NCBI GenBank assembly: GCA_003209165.1
Contig: QCSL01000004.1
Location: 1-64,000 of the forward strand
Origin: Synechococcus sp. AG-670-B23
GTDB lineage: Bacteria; Cyanobacteriota; Cyanobacteriia; PCC-6307; Cyanobiaceae
Direction: 5' to 3'
Length of the DNA stretch: 64,000 nt
Shown one piece after another: positions 1-9,178 of the stretch. A program made the position numbers and the translations under genes. The notes below the pieces were generated by a model. The model searched no databases. It was given only the letters and a program-made list of their open reading frames with translations, and was not told where the DNA came from. Numbering within the stretch: position 1 is the first letter of the stretch; each line of letters begins with the position of its first letter.

Positions 1-2205
1 ATATTGCTTTAATTCTTGGTACTTTTCTTGCCATTCGTGTTCACGAGGATCCCATATGAATCCAATAGCATTAAGAAGTTTAATACGTTCGACTGATAGT
101 TTGCCGTTTTTATTTTCCTGCCTTTGCCTGATGCTCCATTTTCCAAGTGTTGGATGACTTCGTGGCACTAAAGCATTGCCATTTTCATCGACATATTGCT
201 TGAGTTGACCATATGTTTCCAACCAATTCTCTGTGGTTTCTCTGACTAGTATTAATGTGAGTGAATCTGAGAATGTTGTTGGAATCCATGAAGGAAGATC
301 AAAGATGATCTTGGTCAATCTTTTTCCTGGTTTTGTCGAATGATTCCTTTTACCAATTTCTACTCTTAACTGGTCCAGTGTTTCACGGAGTAAATCATCT
401 TGTGATTTAAGTGCAAGGATAATATTCCAGACGTCCTGGAAACGACTTTTGAGAATGCTGTCCTCAATATTTGTGGTATCCCCTAGGTAGACAGGAAGGA
501 CTATGTATCCATATTTTTTGTTTTCACTCGTTCTAATTGCTCGACCCAGTGCCTGAATGATGTCTACCTGACTTCTCTTGGGATCCATGAAGGCAATGCC
601 ATCAAGGGTTGGAACATCCACCCCTTCAGATAGGCATCGTGAATTGGTGAGTATTCCGACTTCATTATCATTGATATGCCTTAACTCGTTGATGGCAAGA
701 TTTCGACTCTTGGTGGACATCTCTCCTGAGACATGAGAGCAGACTAATCTTTTGTTCGTCTTTGATCCCTCTGGCATCCAGTCTTGGATCAACGGATGAT
801 CTTCAGAGAATTTCTTTGCTGACTTGACTCGACTATGGAATGAGATGAGTCGACTCAAGTCATACTTTTTTATTGCTTTCGCAAGTGCAACGTGATTTGC
901 AAGTGTTTCGGTGTCGATCTCTAATTCATCTCCTGTCTGGACAATTGATCTATTGATGATCTTTGCTTCAACAGATGGATCATCAACTCCAACGATGACC
1001 ACCTGATAGTCACTTAATAGATCGTCTGCGATTGCCTCTGAGAAATTGAATTGATGGAACACCTCCCCAAATAGGTAAACGTCATCCATGCAAGCAAGGG
1101 TGATATTTTCATCATCTGCTCTCTTCTTGATCTGCTTTGACAGCACTCTTGGTGTTGCTGTCATGAAGAGTCGTTTGTGCGATCTAATTTTTTCTTCATC
1201 TAGGACGCAAGCAAAAGCACTGGAGATCTTGCCTGTGCATCGATGTGCCTCATCTGCAAAGGTGATGTCAAACATTGGTGTTGATGGACTTTTCTGGGAA
1301 TCTGCAACTAACTCTGAAGACTGATAAGTCGAGAAGACCACTCCACCTGCTTCATTTTCAAGAAAGTCTTGTATGTCTTTTGGATCACTGGTGACTGAAA
1401 CCCCAAGATCACTGACGTTTTCGATCATGTTGTCAGTGTTCTTGTCCTGCTTTGCAACTGACTTATCTGAACAGACACAAATCCAGTTGAATTTATTCTG
1501 ACCATGATCAATCCAATTTCTTAGGGTCTGAGATAGCAAACCAAGTGATGGCACAAGAACCAGTGTCCTTTTTGCGTTTAGTGCTTCTTTGATCCACAGG
1601 GAGGTCAAGGTCTTGCCTGTTCCACATGCCATCAGGAGTTGCCCCTTGTCCTCTTTCTGGAAACCCTCTACGACGTTTTTGATTGCTTCCTTCTGATGTG
1701 GTTTTGGTGTGTATCTTTCCTTTCTCCGACCTGTTGAGAGATCCTCCGGAGATGAAGGGAAATCTACCCATGATTTCCTGAAGTCCTTAAGCATAAAAGG
1801 AACAACCTGCTTCTCTTGTCGTTTGAGTACCTGTTCTGCATTTGTAGTTATGCCGTCAGTTGATGCGATTAACACTCGTCCATAAATTCTAGAATCATTT
1901 GATTCACTCAAAAAACTGTCAATTTCTTTTTTAGGGATATTATTATCAGGAGAAACGCACTTGCATTGAACTGCCCAATGCCTTCTTTCTTGATCTTCGT
2001 AGACGAGATCAATCCCACAATCTCTACCCCACCCTTGTGGATAGTCTTCCCATAACCAAACCTGACGGACCTTGCTTGCCCAGACAGGGTCTTTCTTCAG
2101 GAACCAAGGAACGAAGACCTTCTCGAAATACTCCCCTCTCTTCCTGCTGCTCTCTTGATCACTTCCCTGTGGAAGGGATTTATAGAACTCGTCGAAGGAT
2201 GCCAC
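1..2205 (-). CDS. Nuclease-helicase (PD-(D/E)XK + SF2 helicase + helicase-associated repeats), partial
   Basis: This frame is open over 735 codons and runs off the left edge, so the C-terminus is missing. The likely start is GTG at 2205; a stop lies upstream and no ATG lies between. Residues about 60-82 read GRDCGIDLVYED...WAVQCK, a PD-(D/E)XK (Mrr-like) nuclease core with D66 and Q80-x-K82. An SF2 helicase follows, with Walker A MACGTGKT near residue 192, DEAH near 318, MTATPRV, and QALGRAIRTS near 553. From about residue 640 there are helicase-associated (HA) repeats such as LLNAIGFIWDPREHEW. I saw no frameshift. The role is probably DNA translocation and cleavage, either in element maintenance or as a restriction-like defence; the family is known but this specific role is inference. 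Type ISP restriction enzymes share the nuclease-helicase start but carry a methylase, which is not seen here. Confidence 0.85.
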   Translation of the reverse strand, partial: MASFDEFYKSLPQGSDQESSRKRGEYFEKVFVPWFLKKDPVWASKVRQVWLWEDYPQGWGRDCGIDLVYEDQERRHWAVQCKCVSPDNNIPKKEIDSFLSESNDSRIYGRVLIASTDGITTNAEQVLKRQEKQVVPFMLKDFRKSWVDFPSSPEDLSTGRRKERYTPKPHQKEAIKNVVEGFQKEDKGQLLMACGTGKTLTSLWIKEALNAKRTLVLVPSLGLLSQTLRNWIDHGQNKFNWICVCSDKSVAKQDKNTDNMIENVSDLGVSVTSDPKDIQDFLENEAGGVVFSTYQSSELVADSQKSPSTPMFDITFADEAHRCTGKISSAFACVLDEEKIRSHKRLFMTATPRVLSKQIKKRADDENITLACMDDVYLFGEVFHQFNFSEAIADDLLSDYQVVIVGVDDPSVEAKIINRSIVQTGDELEIDTETLANHVALAKAIKKYDLSRLISFHSRVKSAKKFSEDHPLIQDWMPEGSKTNKRLVCSHVSGEMSTKSRNLAINELRHINDNEVGILTNSRCLSEGVDVPTLDGIAFMDPKRSQVDIIQALGRAIRTSENKKYGYIVLPVYLGDTTNIEDSILKSRFQDVWNIILALKSQDDLLRETLDQLRVEIGKRNHSTKPGKRLTKIIFDLPSWIPTTFSDSLTLILVRETTENWLETYGQLKQYVDENGNALVPRSHPTLGKWSIRQRQENKNGKLSVERIKLLNAIGFIWDPREHEWQEKYQELKQY

Positions 2206-2361
2206 TGCTATCGACCCGTTGAGGTCATTATCCCAGTTCTGAACTGGATCTCCAGTGCATTGCTGCGTGGTCTGAGGGTGTATCTGATGACCTTGACCAG
2301 TGCTGCGAGGTGGTCATAGGACCCCCTCTTCCACCTCAGGTTTCTCAATGGCACCTCATGA

Positions 2362-2496
2362 CCATGTGGGTCTCCTGCTCTGCTTAAGACCTGTCAGCAC
2401 CTCCGCAGAGAGCAGGCAGAGGGGATGTGGAAGGAACTGGTGCGTAAGGGGTGGAAGCAGGTTCCTGCTGTCTGGGGACCTGACGCAGAACCCTGA
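2362..2496 (+). pseudogene. DUF1651 C-terminal remnant
   Basis: The frame reads SPALLKTCQHLRREQ, then MWKELVRKGWKQVPAVW, and ends at TGA 2494-2496. This matches the C-terminal half of DUF1651, a small picocyanobacterial family, and resembles the intact copy at 37192-37440. A stop lies just upstream (2359-2361) and I could not find the N-terminal half in any frame, so I call it a remnant. A good terminator hairpin follows 90 bp downstream on the same strand, consistent with a former gene. Confidence 0.5.
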
Positions 2497-2583
2497 GGAC
2501 ACCCGAACCATTTCCATCGGTTCTCCTACTCCTCACCTCTGACCATCTGGAGGAAGGTGAATGGGTCGAGAAGACGAGGGTTC

Positions 2584-2619
2584 AGACCTCTGGGAGTGGG
2601 AGACACCCAGAGGTCTTTT
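2584..2619 (+). terminator. Rho-independent terminator
   Basis: There is a perfect 11-bp stem, AGACCTCTGGG (2584-2594) pairing with CCCAGAGGTCT (2606-2616). It has an 11-nt loop and a run of T follows on the plus strand. It lies after the DUF1651 remnant and before the convergent gene at 2628. Confidence 0.75.
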
Positions 2620-2627
2620 CTTGTCCC

Positions 2628-2969
2628 TCACTGCTGTTGGAACTGCTTTGCAACTTCCTTCTCCCTGGTGTATTTGCGGTAGAGGGGTGGATTCCACTTC
2701 TTCAGAAGGGTGCTGAACTGCATTGTTTGAGAACACTCCTGGTTCCCCTTCCCACCATTCAGTCCACGATTACATGAGAAGAAATAAGAGAAAGAACCCA
2801 CGACTGGGTAGATAGCAGCACACTTTTCCTTGCTTTTGGATTCATTCTTTTGTGCGTCTCTACAGAACGGACATGCAACCTTATAACCATATCCATCTCT
2901 AAACTTATGCTTTGCATACGGAGACAAGGACTTAATCACTGCTTGAAGATACTTATCCTGTATTGACAT
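2628..2969 (-). CDS. Zinc-ribbon hypothetical protein, primase-like
   Basis: A 113-aa protein starting with ATG. It contains ACPFC near residue 33, further cysteines in KEKCAA and FFSCNRG, and one in NQECSQ. The spacing of CPFC...C with the aromatic FSYFFSCN resembles the zinc ribbon at the N-terminus of phage and DnaG-type primases, but no catalytic (TOPRIM) region follows. It may be a truncated primase or a free-standing zinc-binding element protein. It sits between the nuclease-helicase and the small regulators and shares their AT-rich style. The function is not established. Confidence 0.55.
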   Translation of the reverse strand: MSIQDKYLQAVIKSLSPYAKHKFRDGYGYKVACPFCRDAQKNESKSKEKCAAIYPVVGSFSYFFSCNRGLNGGKGNQECSQTMQFSTLLKKWNPPLYRKYTREKEVAKQFQQQ

Positions 2970-3347
2970 TGGATTCTTATTTTATTCCATTGAATATATT
3001 ATAAGGGAAATACATTCTCTTGACAAGTAATAAAATAGAAAGTAAAATAACTCTGTCAGGGTTGATAGGGACTTTATAAGCAGATATCTAAGAGAGTGAT
3101 TCTTGAAATCAAAACTTTGCTATATAATACATGGTTCCATGACCAGATTGTGTCTTAATCAGGCAATAAATAATCAATAAGACACGACCGAAGGGAGTTT
3201 CACCGACCAAAGGGAGGTGAAAGCACATTTTAAATATCAAAATAAATATAGGTGCGTGTTGTATCTCTTGTGATCCAACACGACGAGAACTAAGGGTCTC
3301 TAGTTCCCAATACAACCATCACATACACCCAATAAAAGTCAAAAAGA
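2970..3347. other. Non-coding gap
   Basis: No convincing gene here; the ORF on the minus strand has unlikely composition. A small hairpin, TTTCACC (3198-3204) with GGTGAAA (3216-3222), lies about 125 bp before the gene at 3348. The G/A-rich block ACCGAAGGGAG/ACCAAAGGGAG is tandemly repeated around it. This AT-rich gap between divergent genes is the natural place for promoters of both. Confidence 0.4.
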
Positions 3348-3536
3348 ATGCTATTCCCACCTAAGAACCGTCATAAGTTCTGCATGTCATACAAGCAGAA
3401 AGAAGTCCCCATCTACCTTCCAATGGAGGAATACTTGATGGAGAACCTTGGAATCACAACTAGGTGTGAGGTCCATAAGTACGCACTGAAGCACCTCTAC
3501 AAGACCCATAAGCAATCACAACTGGAGATGGTATGA
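3348..3536 (+). CDS. Small ribbon-helix-helix-like protein
   Basis: A 62-aa basic protein. Its middle, VPIYLPMEEYLMENLGITTR followed by a helix with ALKHLYK, has the strand-helix-helix pattern of small DNA-binding ribbon-helix-helix (CopG/Arc-like) proteins. The stop overlaps the next start (ATGA at 3533-3536), so translational coupling with a second such protein is likely. A regulatory role in the element is inferred from this context; no family match is certain. Confidence 0.5.
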   Translation: MLFPPKNRHKFCMSYKQKEVPIYLPMEEYLMENLGITTRCEVHKYALKHLYKTHKQSQLEMV

Positions 3537-3673
3537 GTACACGATCAATCACCGCAAAGGTCCCAACACCTGTTTATGAGATGTTCCTTCTCCAGAAGAA
3601 GAAGTACAAAATGAATAATGATCAGTTGATCACTGAACTGATTAAAGAGTCATATGGAAGAAGGAAGAAATGA
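3533..3673 (+). CDS. 46-aa ribbon-helix-helix-like protein
   Basis: This protein starts MSTRSITAKVPTPVYEMF and continues with NNDQLITELIKESYG. It is a beta strand followed by two helices, a typical minimal ribbon-helix-helix DNA-binding fold. The start overlaps the preceding stop by 4 nt and the end overlaps the next small ORF by 4 nt, giving a tightly packed three-gene string. It is probably a repressor or accessory DNA-binding protein. Confidence 0.5.
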   Translation: MSTRSITAKVPTPVYEMFLLQKKKYKMNNDQLITELIKESYGRRKK

Positions 3674-3768
3674 AACCATCCCTCAGACGACTACAAGAGA
3701 AGTACGGACAGAAGCACATGGACCCAACAATGTCGGTTTATCGACTACCAATTAGTAATCCAGAGTGA
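3670..3768 (+). CDS. 32-aa hypothetical peptide
   Basis: A short basic ORF starting MKPSLRRLQEKYGQK, coupled to the preceding gene by an ATGA overlap. Its end overlaps the convergent gene at 3752 by 17 nt. Coding status rests only on the packed arrangement. Confidence 0.3.
   Translation: MKPSLRRLQEKYGQKHMDPTMSVYRLPISNPE
3732..3748. repeat. 17-bp direct repeat, copy 1
   Basis: GTCGGTTTATCGACTAC is identical to 4469-4485. Each copy begins 4-7 nt past the stop codon of a minus-strand gene. Confidence 0.6.
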
Positions 3769-4078
3769 TATACCAGTCAGATTTCCACTTCGTCTCATCA
3801 TCAAGTTCTGCGAGGTCTTCTACAACTGCTTTGAGGGCACTATCGGGATACTCACAGCAATCGTCCTCTCCATCTGCAATCATCTGCTTACAGAGTTCTA
3901 CGAACTCATCGGGACAGATCGACAACCAATAAGTATCGGCACCAAGAGTTTGAGCAAAGGAACTTCCTAGTTCCGAGGATTGCACACTCCAAAAGTTCTG
4001 TTGTTTGATGAGGTCAGTTTTGGTCTCCTTGTCGTAAGAGATGTATTCCTTGCGGAACAGCATTACATCGCAACCCAT
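3752..4078 (-). CDS. Acidic hypothetical protein
   Basis: A 108-aa protein (MGCDVMLFRKEYISYD... to ...WYITLDY), strongly acidic in its second half (DGEDDCCEYPD, EDLAELDDE). I do not recognise the family. Small acidic proteins in mobile elements sometimes act as DNA mimics or inhibitors, but nothing here shows that. A 17-bp sequence, also present after the AlpA gene, begins 4 nt beyond the stop. Confidence 0.5.
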   Translation of the reverse strand: MGCDVMLFRKEYISYDKETKTDLIKQQNFWSVQSSELGSSFAQTLGADTYWLSICPDEFVELCKQMIADGEDDCCEYPDSALKAVVEDLAELDDETKWKSDWYITLDY

Positions 4079-4124
4079 AATTTAAAAAGGAATAGAGTTA
4101 GTAGGTTTGTAGTCGATTGATTGA

Positions 4125-4454
4125 CTATGGATACTCAGGCAATACCAGAGAAATCAGGGACAGGAATGGTTCCGTGCAAGGTTTCTCTTGGTTGCTTCTC
4201 AACCCATTCAGAGAACTCCGTTGGATTGAAACTGATACTCTAGATGCTCTTCCTTTAATTACTTCGATCAGATCTTGTGATTTTTCCTCAAAGTTCCAAC
4301 CAAACATTTGTGATAGGACAAAACAAGATTCATACTCATTAAAGAGTTCGATGAAAACCTCTTCTTTAGAAAAATCAGAGGGTGATTTCGCAGGAATACT
4401 AGTCATGACTAAAAAGAAACAGAGTGGATATGTTTGTTCTCGGTGTTCTCTCAC
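4125..4454 (-). CDS. Hypothetical protein
   Basis: The frame gives 109 aa from an alternative start at 4454 or 93 aa from ATG at 4406 (MTSIPAKSPSDFSKEEVF), which I prefer. The region IELFNEYESCFVLSQMFGWNF looks like a folded helical segment; the C-terminus is less protein-like. It lies downstream of the AlpA-like gene on the same strand. An overlapping plus-strand ORF exists but has poorer composition. Confidence 0.4.
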   Translation of the reverse strand: MREHREQTYPLCFFLVMTSIPAKSPSDFSKEEVFIELFNEYESCFVLSQMFGWNFEEKSQDLIEVIKGRASRVSVSIQRSSLNGLRSNQEKPCTEPFLSLISLVLPEYP

Positions 4455-4468
4455 CGATAGGGTTTTAA

Positions 4469-4485
4469 GTCGGTTTATCGACTAC
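4469..4485. repeat. 17-bp direct repeat, copy 2
   Basis: Identical to 3732-3748. It lies between the AlpA-like gene and the start of the next minus-strand gene. A related palindromic TAGTCGATTGATTGACTA lies near 4111-4128. Confidence 0.6.
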
Positions 4486-4491
4486 GAGTGC

Positions 4492-4686
4492 TCAACCAAG
4501 AGCAGCATTCACCTTCTGAGCACACCAGTCCTCAATGTCGGCACGAACCCAGACAACAGACCGAGCACCCAGAGCAACCTGCTTCGGGAAATCCCCTTGC
4601 TCCATCAGTCGATAAATGGACGACTTAGAGAGACAAGTGAGTTCTTTAACCTGAGGCAGACGAAGAAATTGAGAAAAAGTAAACAT
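4492..4686 (-). CDS. AlpA-family regulator / excisionase-like
   Basis: A 64-aa protein from MFTFSQFLRL; three extra codons are possible from 4695. It shows the AlpA winged-helix signature: LPQVKELTCLSKSSIYRLMEQGDFPK, followed by a short wing with VWVRADIEDW. AlpA proteins switch on integrase genes or act as recombination directionality factors in P4-like satellites. Here the gene lies about 280 bp downstream of the integrase on the same strand, which fits that role. Confidence 0.8.
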   Translation of the reverse strand: MFTFSQFLRLPQVKELTCLSKSSIYRLMEQGDFPKQVALGARSVVWVRADIEDWCAQKVNAALG

Positions 4687-4902
4687 TAGAGGCAAAAAGC
4701 AGGGGAAAGATAAAAGAAAAGACTCTTTTCTTGCTTTTTGTCTTGTTAGACAGAGTGACCAGGTAGGGGGTGTCTGGTCGGAAAACCCTTACGGGTGGAG
4801 GAGGTATTTGATTTGTATCGCAGAGGAAGGTGAGTTCCCTTCGTTTCGATGAATATAGTATAACCCAAGGAACCCGACCCGTCGGTTCCCAGTGGACACT
4901 TT

Positions 4903-4935
4903 GACCAACTGACCTTCCAGTCATCTCAGTTGGTC
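4903..4935. repeat. Inverted repeat downstream of integrase
   Basis: GACCAACTGA (4903-4912) and TCAGTTGGTC (4926-4935) form a perfect 10-bp inverted repeat with a 13-nt spacer. It lies 38 nt beyond the integrase stop. There is no T run, so it is not a clear terminator. A second near-perfect hairpin, GGAACCCGAC/GTCGGTTCC, lies just before it. Confidence 0.5.
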
Positions 4936-4972
4936 TGAGGAAATCTGACTAACTCAAACTCTCCTCAAATCG

Positions 4973-6260
4973 TCAGACCTTCATGCCCTGAGCAAGCAAA
5001 GCATCGCACCAAGAAACCATGAACAATCTCCGTTCTTTCAGGAAATCGTGTCGGTCATATATGCCCTGAATCCTGTCCTTCACCTTCCATCCTTGTTGGA
5101 GACGAATGACCTTCTCATCGAATCCCAGTTCCTTCTGCCCATAAGTAAGAACACAGGTCCGAACTCCATGCCCCACGAAGTCCCCCTTGTATCCGAGGTC
5201 GATGAAGTGGTTGTTGATGGATGACGGGTTGATGTGTCTGGACTGAGTGCGTGGAGACGCAAAGACGAACTCGGTTCCTCCATTCACCTTCTCCATTTCC
5301 TTCAGCAGATCCTTGATCGGGTTGGTCAAGGGGACCAGGTGGTTCTTCTCCCCGTCGTCCCAGGTCTTCATACGTGTCGCAGGGACCTTCCAGAGGTCCT
5401 CCTCCAGATCGACCTCCTCCCACTTCATCCCTGAAATCGCAGCAACCCGCAAACCAGTCATGAAGGTGAGAAGACACGCACCACGGGTCGAGAACTGCCC
5501 GTTGGGTTCGTTGCGGTCGAACACCTCAAAGAACTGAGGGAGTTGTTCCCAGAACGGGAAAGGATGGTGCTGGACCTGATGGGACTTCCTGTCTTTGGGA
5601 GTGAAGACAGACCGCAGCAACGGGTTCTGTCCGTCCTTGATCCAACCCCTATCAACCGCATTCTCAAAGACCCCTTTCAGCACCATCTGTTGCTTCTTTG
5701 CCGAGGAAGGTGCCTTCGCAAAAACCCTCCTCAGGTATTCGGTCATGAGTTCCCGTGTCGTCTTCCCTGCTGAATGCCTGTATTCCCATGCGAAGTGCTC
5801 AACAGGAGTTTTCGCACCGAACTCAGGAAGAACCTGGTTCCAGAGGAGGTTCCTGTATTCCCTCTTCCCCCCTCTCATTTGCTGAAGTCCAGTCAGAGAG
5901 ATAGGACTCACATGCCTGCTCCAGGGTCGGAGAAGTCGTCCTCTGAACCAGAAGTGCCTTCTGCTCTCTCTTCCTATCCCTGGGGTCCTTGACGTTCTCC
6001 CTGCTCCAGGTCCTGATTGCTGACCACTCCTCTCTTGCCTCTCTCAGAGACCACTGCCCAGGACCCTTCCCATAAACCCCGATCCGAACATCCACCACAG
6101 GACTCTTCCGTCCAGGTGGGAACCGCATCCGTCCCACAAAGGACTTTCCACCACCTTTGCTGAGAGGTTCCACCACAAGGAAGAGAGAATCACCACAACT
6201 TGGTCTTTGCCTCTTCTCCGTTGCCTTAAGGGAACGAACTTGCGAGTCAGAGAGTGACAT
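4973..6260 (-). pseudogene. int: P4-type tyrosine integrase, frameshifted
   Basis: The first reading frame (6260 to 5823) encodes the N-terminal arm-binding domain (DUF4102-like; MSLSDSQVRSLKATEKRQRP). The second (5911 to 4973) encodes the core-binding and catalytic domains. Catalytic motifs visible are TGLRVAAISGMKWEEV (Arg), RMKTW (Lys), GHGVRTCVLT (His/Arg) and GIYDRHDFLKERR (Tyr). The frames meet at a run of six C on the plus strand (5867-5872). Removing one base joins NERG to KREYRNLLW and restores a protein of about 428 aa, normal for the family. This is a pseudogene, a recoded gene or a sequence error. The gene lies beside the 3' end of tRNA-Ser, the usual position for an integrase that targets a tRNA. 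Confidence 0.85.
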
Positions 6261-6268
6261 CTCAGCAT

Positions 6269-6331
6269 TCCACCCACACGTATTTTATCCACCCACACAA
6301 CCCTGTTTTCCACCCACACTTCCACCCACAC
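6269..6331. repeat. Four direct repeats TCCACCCACAC (putative integrase arm sites)
   Basis: Identical 11-mers lie at 6269-6279, 6288-6298, 6309-6319 and 6321-6331, with start spacings of 19, 21 and 12. They fill the gap between the integrase start and the tRNA-Ser gene. Arm-type sites of P4-like integrases are short direct repeats placed like this next to att; the function is inferred. Confidence 0.6.
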
Positions 6332-6446
6332 ATTTTCAGGACATTCTGGTGTTTTCTGAGACCAACCAGGACCAACAAGCATTAAAAAAGTCCCTCACCG
6401 CAACGGGTTTGGGACGATCGAAGGCCTATCAGGACTTGCTCAAAAC

Positions 6447-6532
6447 GGAGAGGGTGGGATTCGAACCCACGAGGGTGTTACCCCTACACGATTTCGAGTC
6501 GTGCGCGATCAACCGGACTCTGCCACCTCTCC
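6447..6532 (-). tRNA. trnS: tRNA-Ser(CGA)
   Basis: This 86-nt gene has a perfect 7-bp acceptor stem (GGAGAGG/CCTCTCC). The anticodon stem is CACGA/TCGTG with loop CTCGAAA, giving anticodon CGA. It has a long variable arm typical of tRNA-Ser and a T arm with GGTTCGAATCC. CCA is not encoded. Its 3' end faces the integrase, so it is the likely attachment site of the element to the left. Confidence 0.95.
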
Positions 6533-6871
6533 ATACGCCCCAAGGCGTACTGGAGTTTAAAGGCCGATGAAACGCTTACCAGCCCCATGCTGCAAAAGCC
6601 AACGTCACTGCTGTGAAGAGGGCTTGAAGCCAAGCCATGTTCCGGGGAAAAACTGCTGGGAAGCTGATCACTGCAGTTCCTGCAGTTTCCACAACAAGGC
6701 CTGTGGTCTGGGGAACAGTTGCCAACGTTGGCGTCCCGCCCGCAACACCATTGCTCCAGCGCGATGATTCGGGCTTTGTACCGACAAACAATCGCTCCGC
6801 AGCACCTGATGACCAATGGAGATGGGGGTTCGGCCCTGCTGGTGAGCCTCAACGCGGTGCGCTAGCGCTTG
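6533..6871. other. Gap with no assigned gene
   Basis: No recognised gene. A minus-strand frame ends in a hydrophobic stretch (MAWLQALFTAVTLAFAAWGW, 6576-6638). It could be a tiny membrane peptide, but I cannot tie it to any photosystem or cytochrome subunit. Confidence 0.3.
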
Positions 6872-8287
6872 CTAAAACGGAAGAACATCTGTTGCAACAG
6901 GATCCAGGAGCATCACCCAATCCAGGCGGCCGTGGCCTGTGCAGCGGCAAGATGTTGCGCGATCAGGTAACTTCGTGCATCGCTTTGGGTGCTCACCAGA
7001 GCAGCACGCCCACGATGGCGGGCCACCAACCAATGGCGACCGAAATGCTCCGCCCCCACTAGTCCGTCGCCGAACTGCACCAAGCAATGCGCGGGTAGGG
7101 CGGTTGCCATGGGGAGCAGCGATCAGCGCCGTCGGCAGGGTCCTGCCCCCAGCATTCCTGGCAACTGGCCCGCCACCAGCCGCGCAACCACCCTCAGCTG
7201 TGGACCTCCTCAGAGCAGTGGGGTCCAGGCCAATGGCTGATCCAGGTGGCAATGGCCATCACGAGCCCCGCCAACTGATGCACGGGCCAAAGCAGCACGG
7301 GCAGCACAGCCGCAGGCCCCATCAGAACCAACAACGCTGAGAGCATGGCCAGCAGCGTGAGCGGCGCCAGCAGCGCAGCGACCAGAAGATTGGCGAGCAG
7401 CGCGTACAACGGCATCGCACCGAAGTGGAGCAACTGCAACGGCAGCGTCCACAGCAGGGCCGCCGTAGGGATGGATAATGCCGCGGCCAGACCCTGGCAC
7501 CGATCCGGCAGAAAGGCTTGAACAGCCTGCTCGAGTCGAGGAGCCATAAGAGTCAGCCCAGCAGTTGCCGCTGCACTGAGTTGAAAACCAATCGACAGGA
7601 CCCATGCGGGGCGGAACAGCAACATGCCGCTGAGTGTCAGCACCAGAACACCAACAGGAAGACTGTGATGGCCTGACTCACCAATGAGCAATGCCATTGC
7701 CGCCATCAGCACCGCCCGCACCACCGATGGCTGGGCTCCGGCAAGAAAGACAAACAGCAGCAGCACCATGGCCGCCAGGGGAGCCGCAGCCCAGGCGGCC
7801 AATGGCGGGACAGCAGCAGCACACTGCCGAGCAACACGGAGAGGTGAAACCCCGATGCGGCGAGGGCATGGGACAAGCCGGCCATGCGGAACGCCTCTGG
7901 AATGTCTTCGGGAAGCTGCACCTGGGCAACATCACGCCGCAGATCGGCAAAGGCGTCAATGGACGCTGCAGCACCCCCCGTTGCATGGACTCACTAGCTC
8001 TACAGCAGCGGTGAAGAACAGTCAGGCAGCTGCAGCCCCGTGCGTCACTTGACCAGGCGATCCTCGAAGCGATCCACCTCCAACAGGACGGAACACCCTG
8101 AGGAAAAACGGCGTACATCGGCGACCAATCGACCACTGATCACCACAACCAACGGCGGCCTCTGGATCAGGCGAGATGGATCAGATGAGCTTGGTGTCGA
8201 CGCCCCCCAAAGCACCCCTCGAAGCACGAAGAGCGCCAGAAGACAAAAGGCAATCCCATCAGCAAAACGTCGTCGATACAGGAAGCA
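6872..8287 (-). pseudogene. comEC: Degraded comEC (DNA uptake channel)
   Basis: Fragments of ComEC lie in order on the minus strand but in different frames. The first is an N-terminal piece near 8227-8045 (LLALFVLRGVLWGAS...FEDRLVK, then stops). The second is the competence-domain signature RMAGLSHALAASGFHLSVLLG near 7900-7800. Next is a membrane block, FLAGAQPSVVRAVLMAAM to CSEEVHS (7780-7194). Last are C-terminal pieces (LVQFGDGLVGAEHFGRHWL; VMLLDPVATD). Intact ComEC is about 600-750 aa; here parts are missing and there are several stops and shifts. The cell therefore cannot make this channel from this locus. The gene begins right after glyQ. Confidence 0.75.

Positions 8288-9178
<891 letters not shown>

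Noticed and set aside
3109-3315. 68-aa minus ORF
   Set aside because: Composition is that of an AT-rich gap read through; no start signal or family.
7684-8052. Several plus-strand ORFs over the comEC region
   Set aside because: Shadows of high-GC membrane-protein coding sequence; the minus strand carries recognisable ComEC motifs.
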